In this document: piece by piece, positions 46,401 to 58,011 of the stretch
Layout: every line of letters starts with the position of its first letter
Numbering within the stretch: the stretch's first letter is position 1
From: Symbiodinium microadriaticum
Lineage: Eukaryota; Sar; Dinophyceae; Suessiales; Symbiodiniaceae
NCBI GenBank assembly: GCA_001939145.1
Contig: LSRX01000137.1
Location: 835,549 to 899,548, forward strand
Length of the DNA stretch: 64,000 bases
Direction: 5' to 3'
Made by a program: the position numbers and the translations under genes
Notes under the pieces: model-generated
Databases searched by the model: none
What the model was told of the DNA's origin: nothing
What the model saw: the letters and a program-made list of their open reading frames with translations, nothing else

Positions 46401-46901
46401 CGGAAAGAACGATTCTCCGTGTACATGGCTGTAAATTCAGCTTCAGCAATCAAACCTCAACAATCCTGAATCAACGCGATCACGAATCCTCAAGTTCAAG
46501 TAGACGCTCGGTGATGTGACCCCCCCGAGTGCTTCCCCCGAGTGCGGGGTGGGATCCAAAAAACATGATGCGACTTAGCTCTGTCGCTGTACCTACAAGC
46601 ACATACTCTGCACACCGACACACACCTACAACATCCTACAACTTACAACTACCAGTCTGTTGTCTTGTGCTCTCTTCCGCTAGGGTTGGTAATCTTTCAT
46701 TTCTGCATCATGTACTGCGTCATGTCCCTTACTAAATTTAGTTACAGTGAAAACTCATTATATTGCACCGTGTACTATAACATGTCATTGTATATCGTAT
46801 GTCCTATTACAATACATTTTAGTCACGTCTAGAGTCTAGGGCAGTATGGTAAAGCACGGACTATGAACGTCAGTACTTCAGTAATTTCAACAGCAGAGTT
46901 G

Positions 46902-47210
46902 CTAAGGCACATTGGGCAGTGTTGACAAGAGCCCGGGCCCCCGTGAGTTCCAATGCGGCCAAGAAGCTGCTCTAGCTGCAGCTAGCAGCTGCTCACTGCT
47001 GAGCTCCTGGTTTGCCGGAGGATCCTCAGGCTTGCGTTCTGGAGTGCTCTGGATACGTGCGTAAGTCAGCTCTGCTTGTGGTGGGCACGTGCGCGAGCGT
47101 CTTACTGAGAGGGCCACGCACTCCTCGTCCGGCCATGACAGTGCCGGGCTGTCACAGCCTAAATGCAGCTCATACATGCAAAAGAAGGCATCCAACTCAT
47201 CAATTCGCAC
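46902..47210 (-). CDS. Hypothetical protein, C-terminal exon(s)
   Basis: After an AG|G acceptor at 47210 the frame reads VRIDELDAFFCMYELHLGCD, then SPALSWPDEECVALS, where GTAAGA offers a donor. The frame remains open to a stop at 46902 with QAELTYARIQSTPERKPEDP then PANQELSSEQLLAAARAASW. Whether the middle 36 bases are an intron is unclear. Acidic, no family recognised. Confidence 0.5.
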   Translation of the reverse strand: MRIDELDAFFCMYELHLGCDSPALSWPDEECVALSVRRSRTCPPQAELTYARIQSTPERKPEDPPANQELSSEQLLAAARAASWPHWNSRGPGLLSTLPNVP

Positions 47211-47445
47211 CTGGGACTCTTGTCAGAGGCGTCTGGCCAGGCAGAGGCACCTAGACATGCACTGACTTGAAGTTGTGTCTGTGACCTAGGGCCCCAGTTT
47301 TGGCCCCGATCTGAACGGCTTGTTACTGTGCAAAGCTTGGCAGAGGGCCTTCATGGGCAAACTTGATGGCGAAGTCATCATGTTCTCTTTGTACGCCTTC
47401 GGAAGGGCAGTCTTGAGCTTCACGCAACAAAAGACAGCTGCTAAA

Positions 47446-47870
47446 TTAAATTGGTACTGCAAGGCTTAAGTACAGACTTCCATCAAGGACCAACGTTGCC
47501 AATTCTGAGCAACCGCCACAACACGAACCGATGCAAAGCACGACAGCAATAATCAGCAGGAACTCGAAGGCTTCTGAACGATCTGAGCCTTCTTGGGTGT
47601 GGTGAAGATGTCCGGCGAGTCTGGTGAAGCAACAAGTGAACAGCTTCAAGTGACGAGGGAGCTATACTTGCCTCCAAGATCCCTGTTAGACAGGTCTTGG
47701 AGCACTCGGGGCTGCAGACCTGGAGGCGCGCGGACAGAATCCTGCACGGGGCGATCTAGCAGTGCGAGTCATGGGGAGACCAGACTTCATCTGAAGGCGG
47801 GATCTGTCCGAGCCTTCTTGGGTGTCTTGAAGGTCTCCGGAGAGTCTGGCCGACCACCGGGCTACTGATA
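47446..47870. repeat. Two similar blocks 225 bases apart; possible membrane-segment frame
   Basis: 47585-47623 and 47810-47848 share AGCCTTCTTGGGTGT and the following AAGRTSTCCGGMGAGTCTGG. In the minus frame both give DTQEGSDRS or HTQEGSDRS. The first copy is followed on the minus strand by a hydrophobic stretch (FEFLLIIAVVLCIGSCCG). Could be duplicated exons. Confidence 0.45.
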
Positions 47871-48103
47871 TCTGTACTGTTTGCCATCGCATCCCTTGCA
47901 CCTACTCCAGGATCCACGCACACGTCCTCGCAACGCGATGTCAGATTGCATTCTGCTGCAGGCTCCCAGGCAGAACGTCGAAACCGTCCCCAGCTGAGTT
48001 GATGGCATTTTCGATTCGATTCTCATCCTGGACCTGCTGCAGATGCCAGGGAGCCATAGGGAGCCGGGGAGCGCTGTCATCAGCTGTCGGCTACGAGTCC
48101 TGG

Positions 48104-48950
48104 AACTCTCGAAGCTCTGCTCGTCCGTGGGCATGCCGGCAGCGCTCACCTCTCCGCACGGCTTCAGCTTCAGCGCAGCAAATCAGCAAGAACCTCTCAT
48201 CTCAGGAAGGCGCCTTTCTTGCAGTGACCGCGGGCGAAGAAGTTGCACAGCCTCAGAAGGCACGGCACTGGAAGCAAATTACATGGAAACAGAGAGAAAG
48301 CCGATTGAGAGACGGAGCGAGCGAGCAGGAGGAAGGGAGTGAGAGGAGAGATATACGATGCCGCCATGCAGCTGTGTCTTGTAGACGCTTGGACTGACCC
48401 GAAGCTCTTGTTCGCCATGAGCAAACTTGCAGTCAGCCTGCATCGCAGCGTAGCTGGGCCATCAAGTACCAAATCCCGGCACAGCGCAAACCAACCAATG
48501 CCTCCGCGCACATTCCACCTCAACACTGCACAAGACAGACAGCGTAGACGTGACTCGCGACACTCTCGCGACTTAAGAAAATAATGCCGAGAGCTCCATC
48601 CGATGCCCAAACCCTAAGAAAAGACAAGACACGAGAAAAGGCACGGCAAATGGCTGTCTTCCTGAGCGATGCCCCGATAGCACAAAAGGCGTACCCACGA
48701 TCACAAATCATGTCAGCGAGCTGGCAGCGCTACTGCAGCCACTGCACGCCAGATCCGGTGGTGCTCGCAGCTCGTCGAGAGAATGCGCAAAGCGACAGCT
48801 ACTCTCCCTGCAAGAGCCCCTGACAAGGCAGGGCCAGTCCGGACCGCAAAGGCACGAGTGTTGCAGGATGCAGTGCGGATACGATATGATGAAGAAGGCA
48901 TGCGGCCTCTGGAATTGAATGCACATTTTCGTTTTGTTGAGCTGGGCCAC
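48104..48950 (-). CDS. Tandem CCCH zinc-finger protein
   Basis: CCCH fingers bind RNA. Exon 48950-48907 (AG|G start) reads VAQLNKTKMCIQFQ and joins exon 48819-48750, GSCRESSCRFAHSLDELRAP, giving finger 1 (C-x7-C-x4-C-x3-H). Exon 48251-48214 reads LCNFFARGHCKK and joins exon 48149 onward, ERCRHAHGRAELREFQDS, giving finger 2 (C-x7-C-x5-C-x3-H), followed by TAG. Each finger is thus split by an intron (87 and 64 bases), with donors AG|GC. The phase shows that at least one short exon between 48750 and 48251 is missing, as are the 5' exons. KTKMC...CRFAH followed by an acidic helix is a known arrangement in this finger type; RNA binding is inferred from the family. Confidence 0.85.
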
Positions 48951-48999
48951 CTCAACATGCGAGACCAAAAAGCCAGGCGAGGCTGTCGTAACACAGAAT

Positions 49000-51500
49000 G
49001 ACAATAGGTGCATCCCAAGTGCGACAATGTGATTCGACGAAGTATCCATGGCCGGGTCGCTTCCCATCGTGCCTGCAGGAAAACCCTCTCTCTTTCCCTG
49101 ACAGAGCTCATTGCAGCTCCGTCCCACGTGTTCACAGCTGTGTCATGGCCTCGAGAGGACGCTGGCTGCGGAAACCTAGCACCTCCCTTCACAGCCAACT
49201 GCGAAGTCGGAACGGTCCGGATATCCACGCAGATGGGGGCAGGGCCATGGGTAATCATGGGTATGTACTCCAAGGGCAACCAAGGGCAACGTAGCATTGA
49301 TGACCGAAGACCTGTCCTACTCACGCATGCGGTTCCTCGAAGTACTCGTCCCTTACGAATCCGGACTCGCAGGGTCCTCAGGTTGCCCAACTTGAATTTG
49401 GTACTGTAGAGCAACAGCCTATACTTTGGAGCGCAACTGGGGTGCTCACGCAAACACCTGCCCCCAGCCACTTGGATACCAGTGGACGTGCAAACGACCT
49501 GGGCCGGATCGGAGCGGAATCCCGCAAAATCCCTGTCCGTTCCTTAGCCTCACGGGCTGCCGAGTTGCAGAGACCGACCCTTTGTGCGGAAAAGGACATT
49601 CCAAAGTGCCTCAATATGGCAGTCATGGCAGGGCATACTCAACTCCGAGGCACTGGAGAAGAAACACGGTCATGCTGCAGACTTAGTACCAGACGGGTAA
49701 GACCAAAGGTCAGGGATTCATAATTCATGAAGGCGCCAGCAGACCTTGAAGTCCAACAACACAGCAATAGTAAGAGCTGCAGAGTGCAAGGATCCTCCGC
49801 CGAGGAGCTGCAAAGTGCCACCCTGGCAAGGTGCCTTGCGCACGTAGCAGGAGGAGCCTTGAAGCAAACCCGCGACGCGAACGCAGCTCCGTGACGCGGA
49901 TAACGAGGGAATTCAGAGCCCAGGGTCGTGGCCACATCTCCCGTTTGTGTTGGCGATGAGGCCTTAGAGCAGTCGCGAAGCATGCGCCAAGCCTTGCTGA
50001 AACCGAAAAGTCCACCTCCTCCGTTCTTGGTGGACCAGCCTCGATTCAGAGCACTCAACCCAGACAATCGCCAGAAAGAAAGGACAACTGAGACATCTGC
50101 GTTCAGGATCAGGAAGTCCTCGAAACAGCTCCGGCTCCTGAAAAGTCAAGAGCCCGCGAGGTCGGCTCGAAACATCTACAGATTATTCATTACCCTAGAC
50201 TCGTCACTGTGTGCATCTGCGAACTGGCTGCTACAACTTGCTTCTTTTCACGAGACCTTCTTTCCAAAGTCTTACAGCAGTGGGTCTGTTTCATCCCGGT
50301 CCCCGTGCAGGGCACAAATGCGTTCGCAGGGAGCGTAAGTGTACCTGCCGTCTCCACAAGTCGGAGGCTTCAGTAACAGTTGAAGGCAATGTCTATGCCG
50401 GCGCCCGATGCAGTTGTCGGTGTTGCAAATGGCCCTGCATTCGCCATGTTCCAAGTCCTGCATTTGTGTCGGAAACAGCGAGGCGGACACAGAACACCTA
50501 CTTGGAACCGCAGATTAGAATCACGGTCCCGTCGCGAACGTCCGCGAATGGGAAGCATGGCATTCGTCATCTCAGCAGCGTGCTAAGGCGGATGATGCAG
50601 TCCCCCGCAGGTCACGGTTGCTCTTGTGCTGGACTGCCCGCGATGCTACGGGCCGCACACATTCACCATCGCCAAAACGCTCGAAAGCAGCAGGAGCTGG
50701 GGTCGCGTCCTTTATGACCCATGATCAATGCTACAATAGGTTGCATCTGCAGCTTGATGACGTGCCCAACCTGCTGGCCATTAACAAAATGAAGCCATAT
50801 CACCAGCCAGAGGGCCTCCAGACAGATCAACTTGCAAACACTTGCAGGGACGCCTGGGATGCAAGAACCGCAGACAATCGCATGACGCTGCCTTGAAAGC
50901 CCCGTAGAGCGGGGGCATGTCATGCAATCAGCCACAACCCAGCAGCTGCCGGTGCACCTCCCAACAAGATTCCGGATATTCCAGCTGCAGGTCTATTCTT
51001 ACATTACGCCTCCTGCCCCCCTCGCCTGCACCCCTCCTGGCTGAGCGACGCTTCATGACGTTCACTTCGAGCCCAAAGCCAACGAATGCCAACGAGTAGC
51101 TTCGCATGCTCAGGCGACCAACATGGTACTTGATCGGCAAGCATTCATATCAAAGCACGGATGCCATGTCGGGTCACACTCTCACATGCTGAATAGGTTG
51201 CACTGACTGAATTTCTTCTGGAGATATTAGCAAGCTCAGGGCTGAGGGGGTGGGTGCTGTTCAAAGGCACATCAGGCCCCCCAACAACGACCTCCACCTT
51301 GTAGCCTAGCACGCATGGCGGTTGGATGTGAAAGCAGTGCCCTGTCCGCAGTTTTCGCCTGACGCGCTGCTAGGTCGGGACAGAAATGGCAGGCATTCGA
51401 AATGAACGCTTGCCTTCTAAGGCTGCCTTCCGTGCGACCATCGAGAGTTGTGCAGGACGGGCCTATGAGAACCCTGTGAGTCAGCGCCTCCCCGCGGTGC
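49000..51500. other. No firm gene
   Basis: Frames are open on both strands without family features. A plus segment at 49940-50060 (VCVGDEALEQSRSMRQALLK) is protein-like, as is a cysteine-rich minus stretch at 50490-50280, but neither is convincing. Confidence 0.35.
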
Positions 51501-51514
51501 ATCTCCTCAAGGTT

Positions 51515-52060
51515 TCAAGGCCTGGCAGCTCTCTGCCGGGAACTCCTCCGCTTCCCCGTGGCGCCAAGCCATCGTTCTCATTGAAGGACTCCGACTCTGG
51601 GTCTCAGGGCATTTCCCACTCGACGAAGATTTCCGCTGCTAGGTTCTGAAGAACTGGATGTTGAGCATGTAGCCATACTCACCGAGCTTTGCCTCAGTGC
51701 CACAGCTGGACAGCCTCGTCAAAACCATTCTGAGCATGGTTGAGTCACCGACCACGGTCGTTGACTCCGGGAAGGCGAGTTCGTCACCATGAAAGCAAGC
51801 CACCTCGAAGCTCTGTCGGAGCTGCAGCTCGTATCAGTATCACTGCCCTCTTCTGCCAGCCTTTCCGCTCGCTTTCCCGGGCAGACGGACCCCGTTTAGA
51901 AAAGTGCCGTTCGTAGACCTTGGCCGGAAAAGCCGGCGGCTCTTTGAAAAGACGAGATAACACGAGTGCCGGACAGGTCGACGATGTACAAAGCGCCGCG
52001 GCTTGGCACCAGCTCCTCAGAGTCCACTTCAAATTTCAGCTCAGAGTCTCAAAATGTGCA
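51515..52060 (-). CDS. Hypothetical gene, three probable exons
   Basis: About 52045-51955 reads LKFEVDSEELVPSRGALYIV, then DLSGTRVISS. Exon 51810-51683 reads FEVACFHGDELAFPESTTVV, then GDSTMLRMVLTRLSSCGTEA, and ends at a strong GT donor (CTCG|GTGAGT). About 51605-51520 reads SESFNENDGLAPRGSGGVPG. Composition is clearly coding. It lies downstream of the second CCCH gene on the same strand and could be its 3' part. No family recognised. Confidence 0.5.
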
Positions 52061-52682
52061 AGGTTTTAAAGAAGCAAAAAAAAAGAGTTACTACAAAGCA
52101 AAAGAAAAAGCAGAACCGCCGAAAGGAGCCGAAAGTCGAAGCGCGCGTGGGTCCTGGAGGGCGGGGGAAAGAGGCCCAGGGGCACTGCAGGGGACGTGGC
52201 CCCGGTCCCGGCCTCGAAAGAACGGCGCCTCTGATGATCAGATCACTGGAGGCATCAGATCCTCAGATCGGACTGCGAGATGCACCGTGACTCCATGACC
52301 CGACTCAATTCGCAGGGTGTGGATATGTGGTGATGACGCGCTGTCCTAGCACAACATGCAGCTTGTCGCCGCCCAAGTTGAAGGAGCCCTGCCTGCTTTT
52401 CAAAGACGGCAAAGTGCCTCACAAGCCTTCGATAGCACCAGGCACCTCAGACCCGGCACCATCGGAGAAAGCACCAGCTTGGCGGAAGTGCAGGGCTCCT
52501 CCAGTCCACCAGGGAAAACGTCACGCAGTCAGGGAATCTCCGAAAACTCGGCAGGTGCTCGGCTCATGCGGCTCCTGCGCCAGAAGGCCTGGAAGCAACT
52601 CAACTTCTGCCGGCTCCAGGGAGCCACAAAGCTTCAGAGGAGACTCGTGAGAATGTCAGCTCCCCCCGGTGGTGCCTTGCAC

Positions 52683-53798
52683 CTTTGCCTCGTTGACTCC
52701 CCACTTGCAATGCGTGATAGCTCGTCGAAGGAGCTCTTCGGCCTTCTCAACCTGCACTCAGAAGGGAGCACCAGTCGACAAGCTGCCCTGCTTTGCCGCG
52801 GCCTCGCCTGGGCTGGAGTGCCGGAGAGCGTCGCCTTGGCAGCTTACGGAAGTCTTTTGGAGGCAGAGTCGCAGCACACACGCCTGCGAGAGTTCTGCAT
52901 CCCACTCCAGCTCTGTGATGCCTGCTGACTCAGCAAGTATGCGCCTGCGGGGCCAAAAAAGTTGAATAGAATACAATAGAACAGAATACCATTGCAAGCG
53001 GTCAGAGAGCCTTGTGCTTTCTGTCATGAAGGACCGCAGCTGACCCTGAGAATCAGCTGAAGCTGACCCAGCTGTTGCGTCACGGTTCCAGGAAGGGGCA
53101 GCGACCCTTGGGATCTCCACCAAGCTGCTGACCTGAGGCACAGAGCCACAAAGAGTAGAAGAATAAAAAATCCGATCAAGCCCTGTTCTGCCTGGTTCAC
53201 TTCGAGATTTGAGAAGTTCATCTCCTTCCCGCAGACTTCCCACTAGCATTCTAACACACAGGTCTTGCAGGTCCGGGTCCTCGGTTGGAGGTGCTCCAGC
53301 ACGGAGCGCCTGGCGAGCTGAAATGAGAGGAAACACCACAGAAAACACGAGCGACGCAGCTGATGCGCCGGGCCTTGGCATCGTGAGAGAAGCGACATTG
53401 ATCGCCCCAGAGGCAGTCGTTCTTCAGAAAGTGGGTGCACCTTGCAGCTTCTCGCTCAAGTTCTACATACTTGCCAGGATCTTGAAACTGCGCTTGAACA
53501 CGAATACTATTAAGCTTTCTGCAGTCTCTGACAGCGTGGATTGGATATCTCTCGAACATTTCCGATCAGAGCGGCAGTCTCCTCTCAGGTCTGCAGGTGA
53601 ATCGGAAAGAAAACTTCCATAGCTTTTGAAAGGCTGGAAGGTCGATGAGTCTTTCCGACGGTCGTGAGTCCTGCCCTTCTTGCTTCTGCTGCTGCCATTG
53701 CTACTGCTGGAGTTTATTCTGGACACACCTTCGACAGGAATCTGCATGACTGATAGCATCGATTCGGTCTCAAAGTCGTGGGGATCTGGTTGAGACAT
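52683..53798 (-). CDS. CCCH zinc-finger protein
   Basis: ATG at 53798 opens a serine- and lysine-rich N terminus (SQPDPHDFETESMLSVMQIP). The next exon (about 53482-53374) reads KYVELEREAARCTHF then LKNDCLWGDQCRFSHDAK: one canonical C-x7-C-x5-C-x3-H finger (Cys codon at 53439, His codon at 53385), ending at a GC donor. Exon 53309-53201 (AG|G start) reads LRAGAPPTEDPDLQDLCVRM, then LVGSLREGDELLKS. Exon 52751-52683 reads VEKAEELLRRAITHCKWGVN. Membership of the last exon in this gene is inferred from position and strand. Possible earlier exons lie at 54219-53900 (CLDQQAAEAEQEHLTRFRRT). RNA binding is inferred from the finger type. Confidence 0.8.
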
Positions 53799-54229
53799 CT
53801 AGTACTGGGTTTGAGGTTGGCAGCGCCCCCTGAGATCTCTCCTCCACGGTGCGAGGAGCACGGCGAGGAGGCGGAAAAGACCTGAGCACCGCTTCGGAGC
53901 TTGTGGCAAGCCGGATCCAGGCGATGGGAATTCAGGGTCCTTCGGAACCGAGTCAGGTGCTCTTGCTCAGCTTCTGCTGCCTGCTGGTCAAGGCAAACCA
54001 TTTTCACCCCGTATTTCCGTTCTGGCGACACACAAAGCCTGAGGTCTCACTAAGGATCTGCTTAGCCCCTTGCCTCTCCCAGATTCCGGGCTTCTGCACG
54101 TTCTGTGCGCGCCTGAGTGTCAGTGAGCTCACCCCGCAGATGGCAAGTCCTCGTCTCTGCGCCGGGCTCGCTTGTGCACGCGGTCGGAGTTCGGCTGGTT
54201 CATGCTGTAAGATCATCACTACAAATCCG

Positions 54230-56400
54230 GATGCGCCAATGGTGAGAACTTCTTAATACCTACCAATGCCTGACTCTTCTCGCATAAGCCTCTGCAGTTG
54301 CAGTGTTGAGCGGGCAGTGAGTAGGACAAGCATGAAATCGTGCATGCGCAGCTTGAGCTAAGAGCTCGGCAAGAGAGGTGGGCCGAATGCAAAATAACAT
54401 GTTGAAGACACCGTGCAGCGACGTCAGGATGAGACCGTGGATCGTTCTGAGTGTTTTGTCGCAGGCTTCCGATCAGAATATATCTCGGACACATCATGCA
54501 CAGCCAGCAAGCTTTGCCGCGGCCAAGTGCCGAGATTTTGGTTCGCCCTGTACGCTTCACTTGCCCTCCGAAAAACAGAGGCAGCAACTTAGGCGCCTTG
54601 GCGTCTCTCTTTTGCCAGAGCCAAGCGAACGGTCAAGGAATTCAAAGCTCTGTTTGATCCACGCTTTGAAGCGGTGCAACAGGAACTGCTTAAGGAATCC
54701 CACATCTTCAGAATTGTGCTGCCTGTGCTTCATCCTCTTGCTGCCCTTGCGGTTGTGTGTGTGAAGTGGGATTCAAGCGAAAACAACACAAGAATTGCCT
54801 GAGCATGCGGGTCTTGTGCTACGCGCTGCCCAGTGCTGGAAATGCACCGAAGTGGTTTCACTGGTGGCACAAAAATCAAAAGGCCTGAGGCCCATGGTTT
54901 TCACGTTCATGCTCAGAAACAGAACTTCAGAAAGTTGTTGTCAGATCAAGGTTTGTGCGGGAGTCTGTCGACGATACTTTGCGCGTTCCGTTTCAGCACA
55001 GAAGCTTCGCTAAATCCTGTAGGACTTGTAGGCAATACCTCGCAGCACCCCCTTGCCACATTCGTGGAACGTGGGGCATGCAGAACAGTGCCTGTCTGAT
55101 TTGGTTCACAGTGATCTTACGCATCGTGGTATTTCAATTCCGTTCAGCTACAGCGCATGAACCAATTCAAAAAAGCCTCTGCTGGTTGCTCTCGGCTGAT
55201 ATTCGAAGCGGGCCACGTACGCTTCCGCACATGTCTTTGCCTATGGTCCTAGTTCAACCCCGAACTTCTCGGGACTGCAAACAACGCCAACTGACTTGCA
55301 TGCAGCATGCTGCCGGCGACTTGGCTGTTGCTCTTGCTCGTCACGCAGCACTGCAATGCACACGCGGAGCCTGCGTGCAAAAGGCAGATGTCCTGACGAT
55401 CAAAGAGCTGATCAGCAGGTGATAGACACATATCGAATCGGGTATCCATGCGTGAACATGAAGTCAGCCGACTGCATCTGCCGGGTTCAGGCTCTGCCTG
55501 TCTAAGTTCAAACATTCAATGTTCCAGTGCGACGACGTCGCGGTGCAGCTCGGGTCAAGCCGACGTTCACATCTTGAAGTCCTTCAACTTCATTATAGCG
55601 CTTGAGATAGACTATGAAGATTCTCGCACTCTATGGAACACGCCAGTGCAGACCATATCCTTGTCCAAGAAGGATGTGAGGCGATTGCATGCCTTCGCGA
55701 AGTCGGACGGGTATTGACTACCCTGCATGTTTGTCTGGTTGGAGGCCTCCATTTGAGCTGCTTGGTGAGTGCACGCCTCAGGGGCTTCATGTGGAAAGTG
55801 CGACTTCTAAGGTCCCAAGGTGAGAGTGCCGGGCCCAGCCACCGGTGAAGGTACGGTCGAGGAGTGAGATGTGCCTTCACGAGACTGTCGCTAGGGTGCA
55901 TCCGCTCTTGCTTGGGCTGAGCTCCCAACACTGAAGCTTGGAACGTGTGATCCACTTCGTTCTTCTCGTACCTCCAGCACCTTCACGTAAGGTGAACACG
56001 GAACGTGGTCGGGTGTCATAACGTGTCTTGTGGTGAGACAGCTGGGCTCTGGAAAGCTAAGACAGGGGCCAGACGCTTTTACCAGGTGTCAGCTGCTTTG
56101 CAAAGATCTTCTGGAGGCGATTCTGCAAGCCTCTCATAGAGAATTTGTTTTAGCTGCAGCTGGACTGAGAGCCTGGGAGCACTGCGCATCACGGTGGTCT
56201 TTCGCTCCAGCAACTCCTCTGCAGCTGGGCTACGTGGCTACCCAGCGACAGCAGCGACAGCAGCGAGCACTCCGAGCCCCCTGCAGCTTGCTCTGCTTGA
56301 GATCGTTGCCCCCTCGATCCGTCATTTTTTGGGCACACTTCAAGCCAGGAGCAGAGGCAGCGCCGGGGCGGGAACGGGCTCAACGGTGAGGGGCTGCAAG
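54230..56400. other. Unresolved; both strands partly open
   Basis: Around 55570-55720 plus (FNFIIALEIDYEDSRTLWNT) and minus (YPSDFAKACNRLTSFLDKDM) readings are equally protein-like. Nothing in 54.2-55.5 kb is recognised. Confidence 0.35.
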
Positions 56401-56402
56401 GG

Positions 56403-56777
56403 CTAAGATCCATCTCCTGCCAGCCGAGGGCCAACGTGCCACGCTTCGAGACGCAGGGGGGGAGGCGCCTGCTCGCAGGTCGATGCCACCGTGCTCGGGC
56501 TGCAGGCAGCAGCGTTCAAAGCCTCCTGGGTAGGTGGCCACGTGCCTGGCGCGAAGATCGGATCGGCTGCGAATGGCGATTGCACTCTCGCGAGGCCCTG
56601 GCCCGGCACTGGCTCCGGAATGGCCTGGGGAAAACTCGTCTTTTTCTCCGGTTCCTGCATCCCTCTGCGAGCCTGCGCCAGCGTCTTCACTTGGTCTTGC
56701 TCAACTTCGAAGGCGTTCCTTGCTAGCATGCACATGCAATGCGGCAGTGTACGACGCCGTGTAACAACTGAGCACAC
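56403..56777 (-). CDS. Hypothetical protein, proline-rich
   Basis: The minus frame reads LARNAFEVEQDQVKTLAQAR, then RGMQEPEKKTSFPQAIPEPV, PGQGLARVQSPFAADPIFAP and GTWPPTQEALNAAACSPSTV, ending with TAG at 56403. It has proline-rich low-complexity character. Two plus frames are also open here. No start was identified and no family recognised. Confidence 0.4.
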   Translation of the reverse strand: MCSVVTRRRTLPHCMCMLARNAFEVEQDQVKTLAQARRGMQEPEKKTSFPQAIPEPVPGQGLARVQSPFAADPIFAPGTWPPTQEALNAAACSPSTVASTCEQAPPPLRLEAWHVGPRLAGDGS

Positions 56778-56786
56778 GCTCCCTCT

Positions 56787-57545
56787 GTGTTAATTCGAGC
56801 AGCTCGTAGCCAGGGCAGTGCAAGTACCAGAGGACACGTCGGGCAGTGTCTGTCTTCGCAGCCACCTTCGTACAAGTCCAAGCATGTCAACGAAGACTCG
56901 TGTCCTTATGTTCCACTACACCAGGCCAAGCTTTTGAAGTTCGAGGCCTTGCTGCTGCAAGCTTTGCCAGCAAAGACATGCGACCTCGACTTGCGTTCAG
57001 CTACGTTCGAAATCGAAGGCGGCTGTTGGGCTACACTGAGCGAGGGGGCACACCCAGGTACTGGAACTCGACAGTGGCTTTGCACAGAGCCTAGATTCGT
57101 CTTGCGAGGTGCAAAGGCCGGGCTATTGTGGTTCCGGTGGCGCCTCAAGGATAGGATCCTGCGTGTCTTGTGCCTCCCAGCGGCAACTCCACCTGGCTTG
57201 TGGGCAGGACCAGCTTTGACAACATGCTCAATGTGTACAGGCTAGCCTCAGTTGTTCTCCCACAAAGTCTTCCAACTCGTAGACCTCCGGCAAGACTGTG
57301 CGCGGCGTCTCACTGTTGGGATACAATCAATCCATACAACCAGGACCAGATGCCTCCTCTGGCTCTTCCTCTCTGTGGCCTACATTGTGCTGAGTACTTC
57401 GAGCAAGAGGGACGTCGGGAGCGGCAGGACGGCCTTCGGCAAGTTGAGACTTGCGGCCAGCCGCGTGTCCTTCGTGCCCCCTCGTAAGCTCATTTCCACA
57501 CCTCATCAGGCAAACTCCCTACGAGTACCACTGGAACTTCGCTAA
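56787..57545 (+). CDS. Possible plus-strand exons
   Basis: A plus frame at 56880-57240 reads AKLLKFEALLLQALPAKTCD, then LDLRSATFEIEGGCWATLSE and FVLRGAKAGLLWFRWRLKDR. Another at 57255-57500 has a hydrophobic run (CLLWLFLSVAYIVLST). A third frame over the same bases (DMRPRLAFSYVRNRRRLLGY) is just as good, so neither reading is secure. Confidence 0.3.
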
Positions 57546-58011
57546 AATTGCGAGGACTCTGTCTCCAGAAGACCATCCTGAGCCAGCAGCACACCGATGA
57601 AGAATGCCAGCGCCCTCTCGGCTGCATCCTTGGAATGATTGCACATGCTGCATGCTGTAGAATAGGGATTCTGTCCGTAGATCACAGGGCTTCATGTCGA
57701 TGCACAGCTCAAACCGCGAGAAGACATACGGTCACACTGCGTTGTAGCTGCACCTGAGATATCTGATCTTCGTACAGCTTGGAGCCTTGCACGCTGCGAC
57801 TGCTTCTTCGAGGGCCACCATCCTCCCAGCACATGGTGTGGCCTGGATTGCAGCACATTCACCACACATCCTGCTTTTCAGAAACATTGACTTCTCAGGC
57901 ACGATCCATTTTGCATATCACGCTGACCAGTTCCATGCAATGGACATGGACACTAGGAGATGCTTGCGCATTTTTGCCGTCGCGGCTTCTGTTCTGGTAG
58001 TTTCGTGGGGG

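Noticed and set aside
55580-55640. Minus-strand segment DVNVGLTRAAPRRRR as a superfamily 1 helicase motif
   Set aside because: The resemblance to the R-x-N-V-A-L-T-R-A motif is short and no other helicase motif was found nearby.
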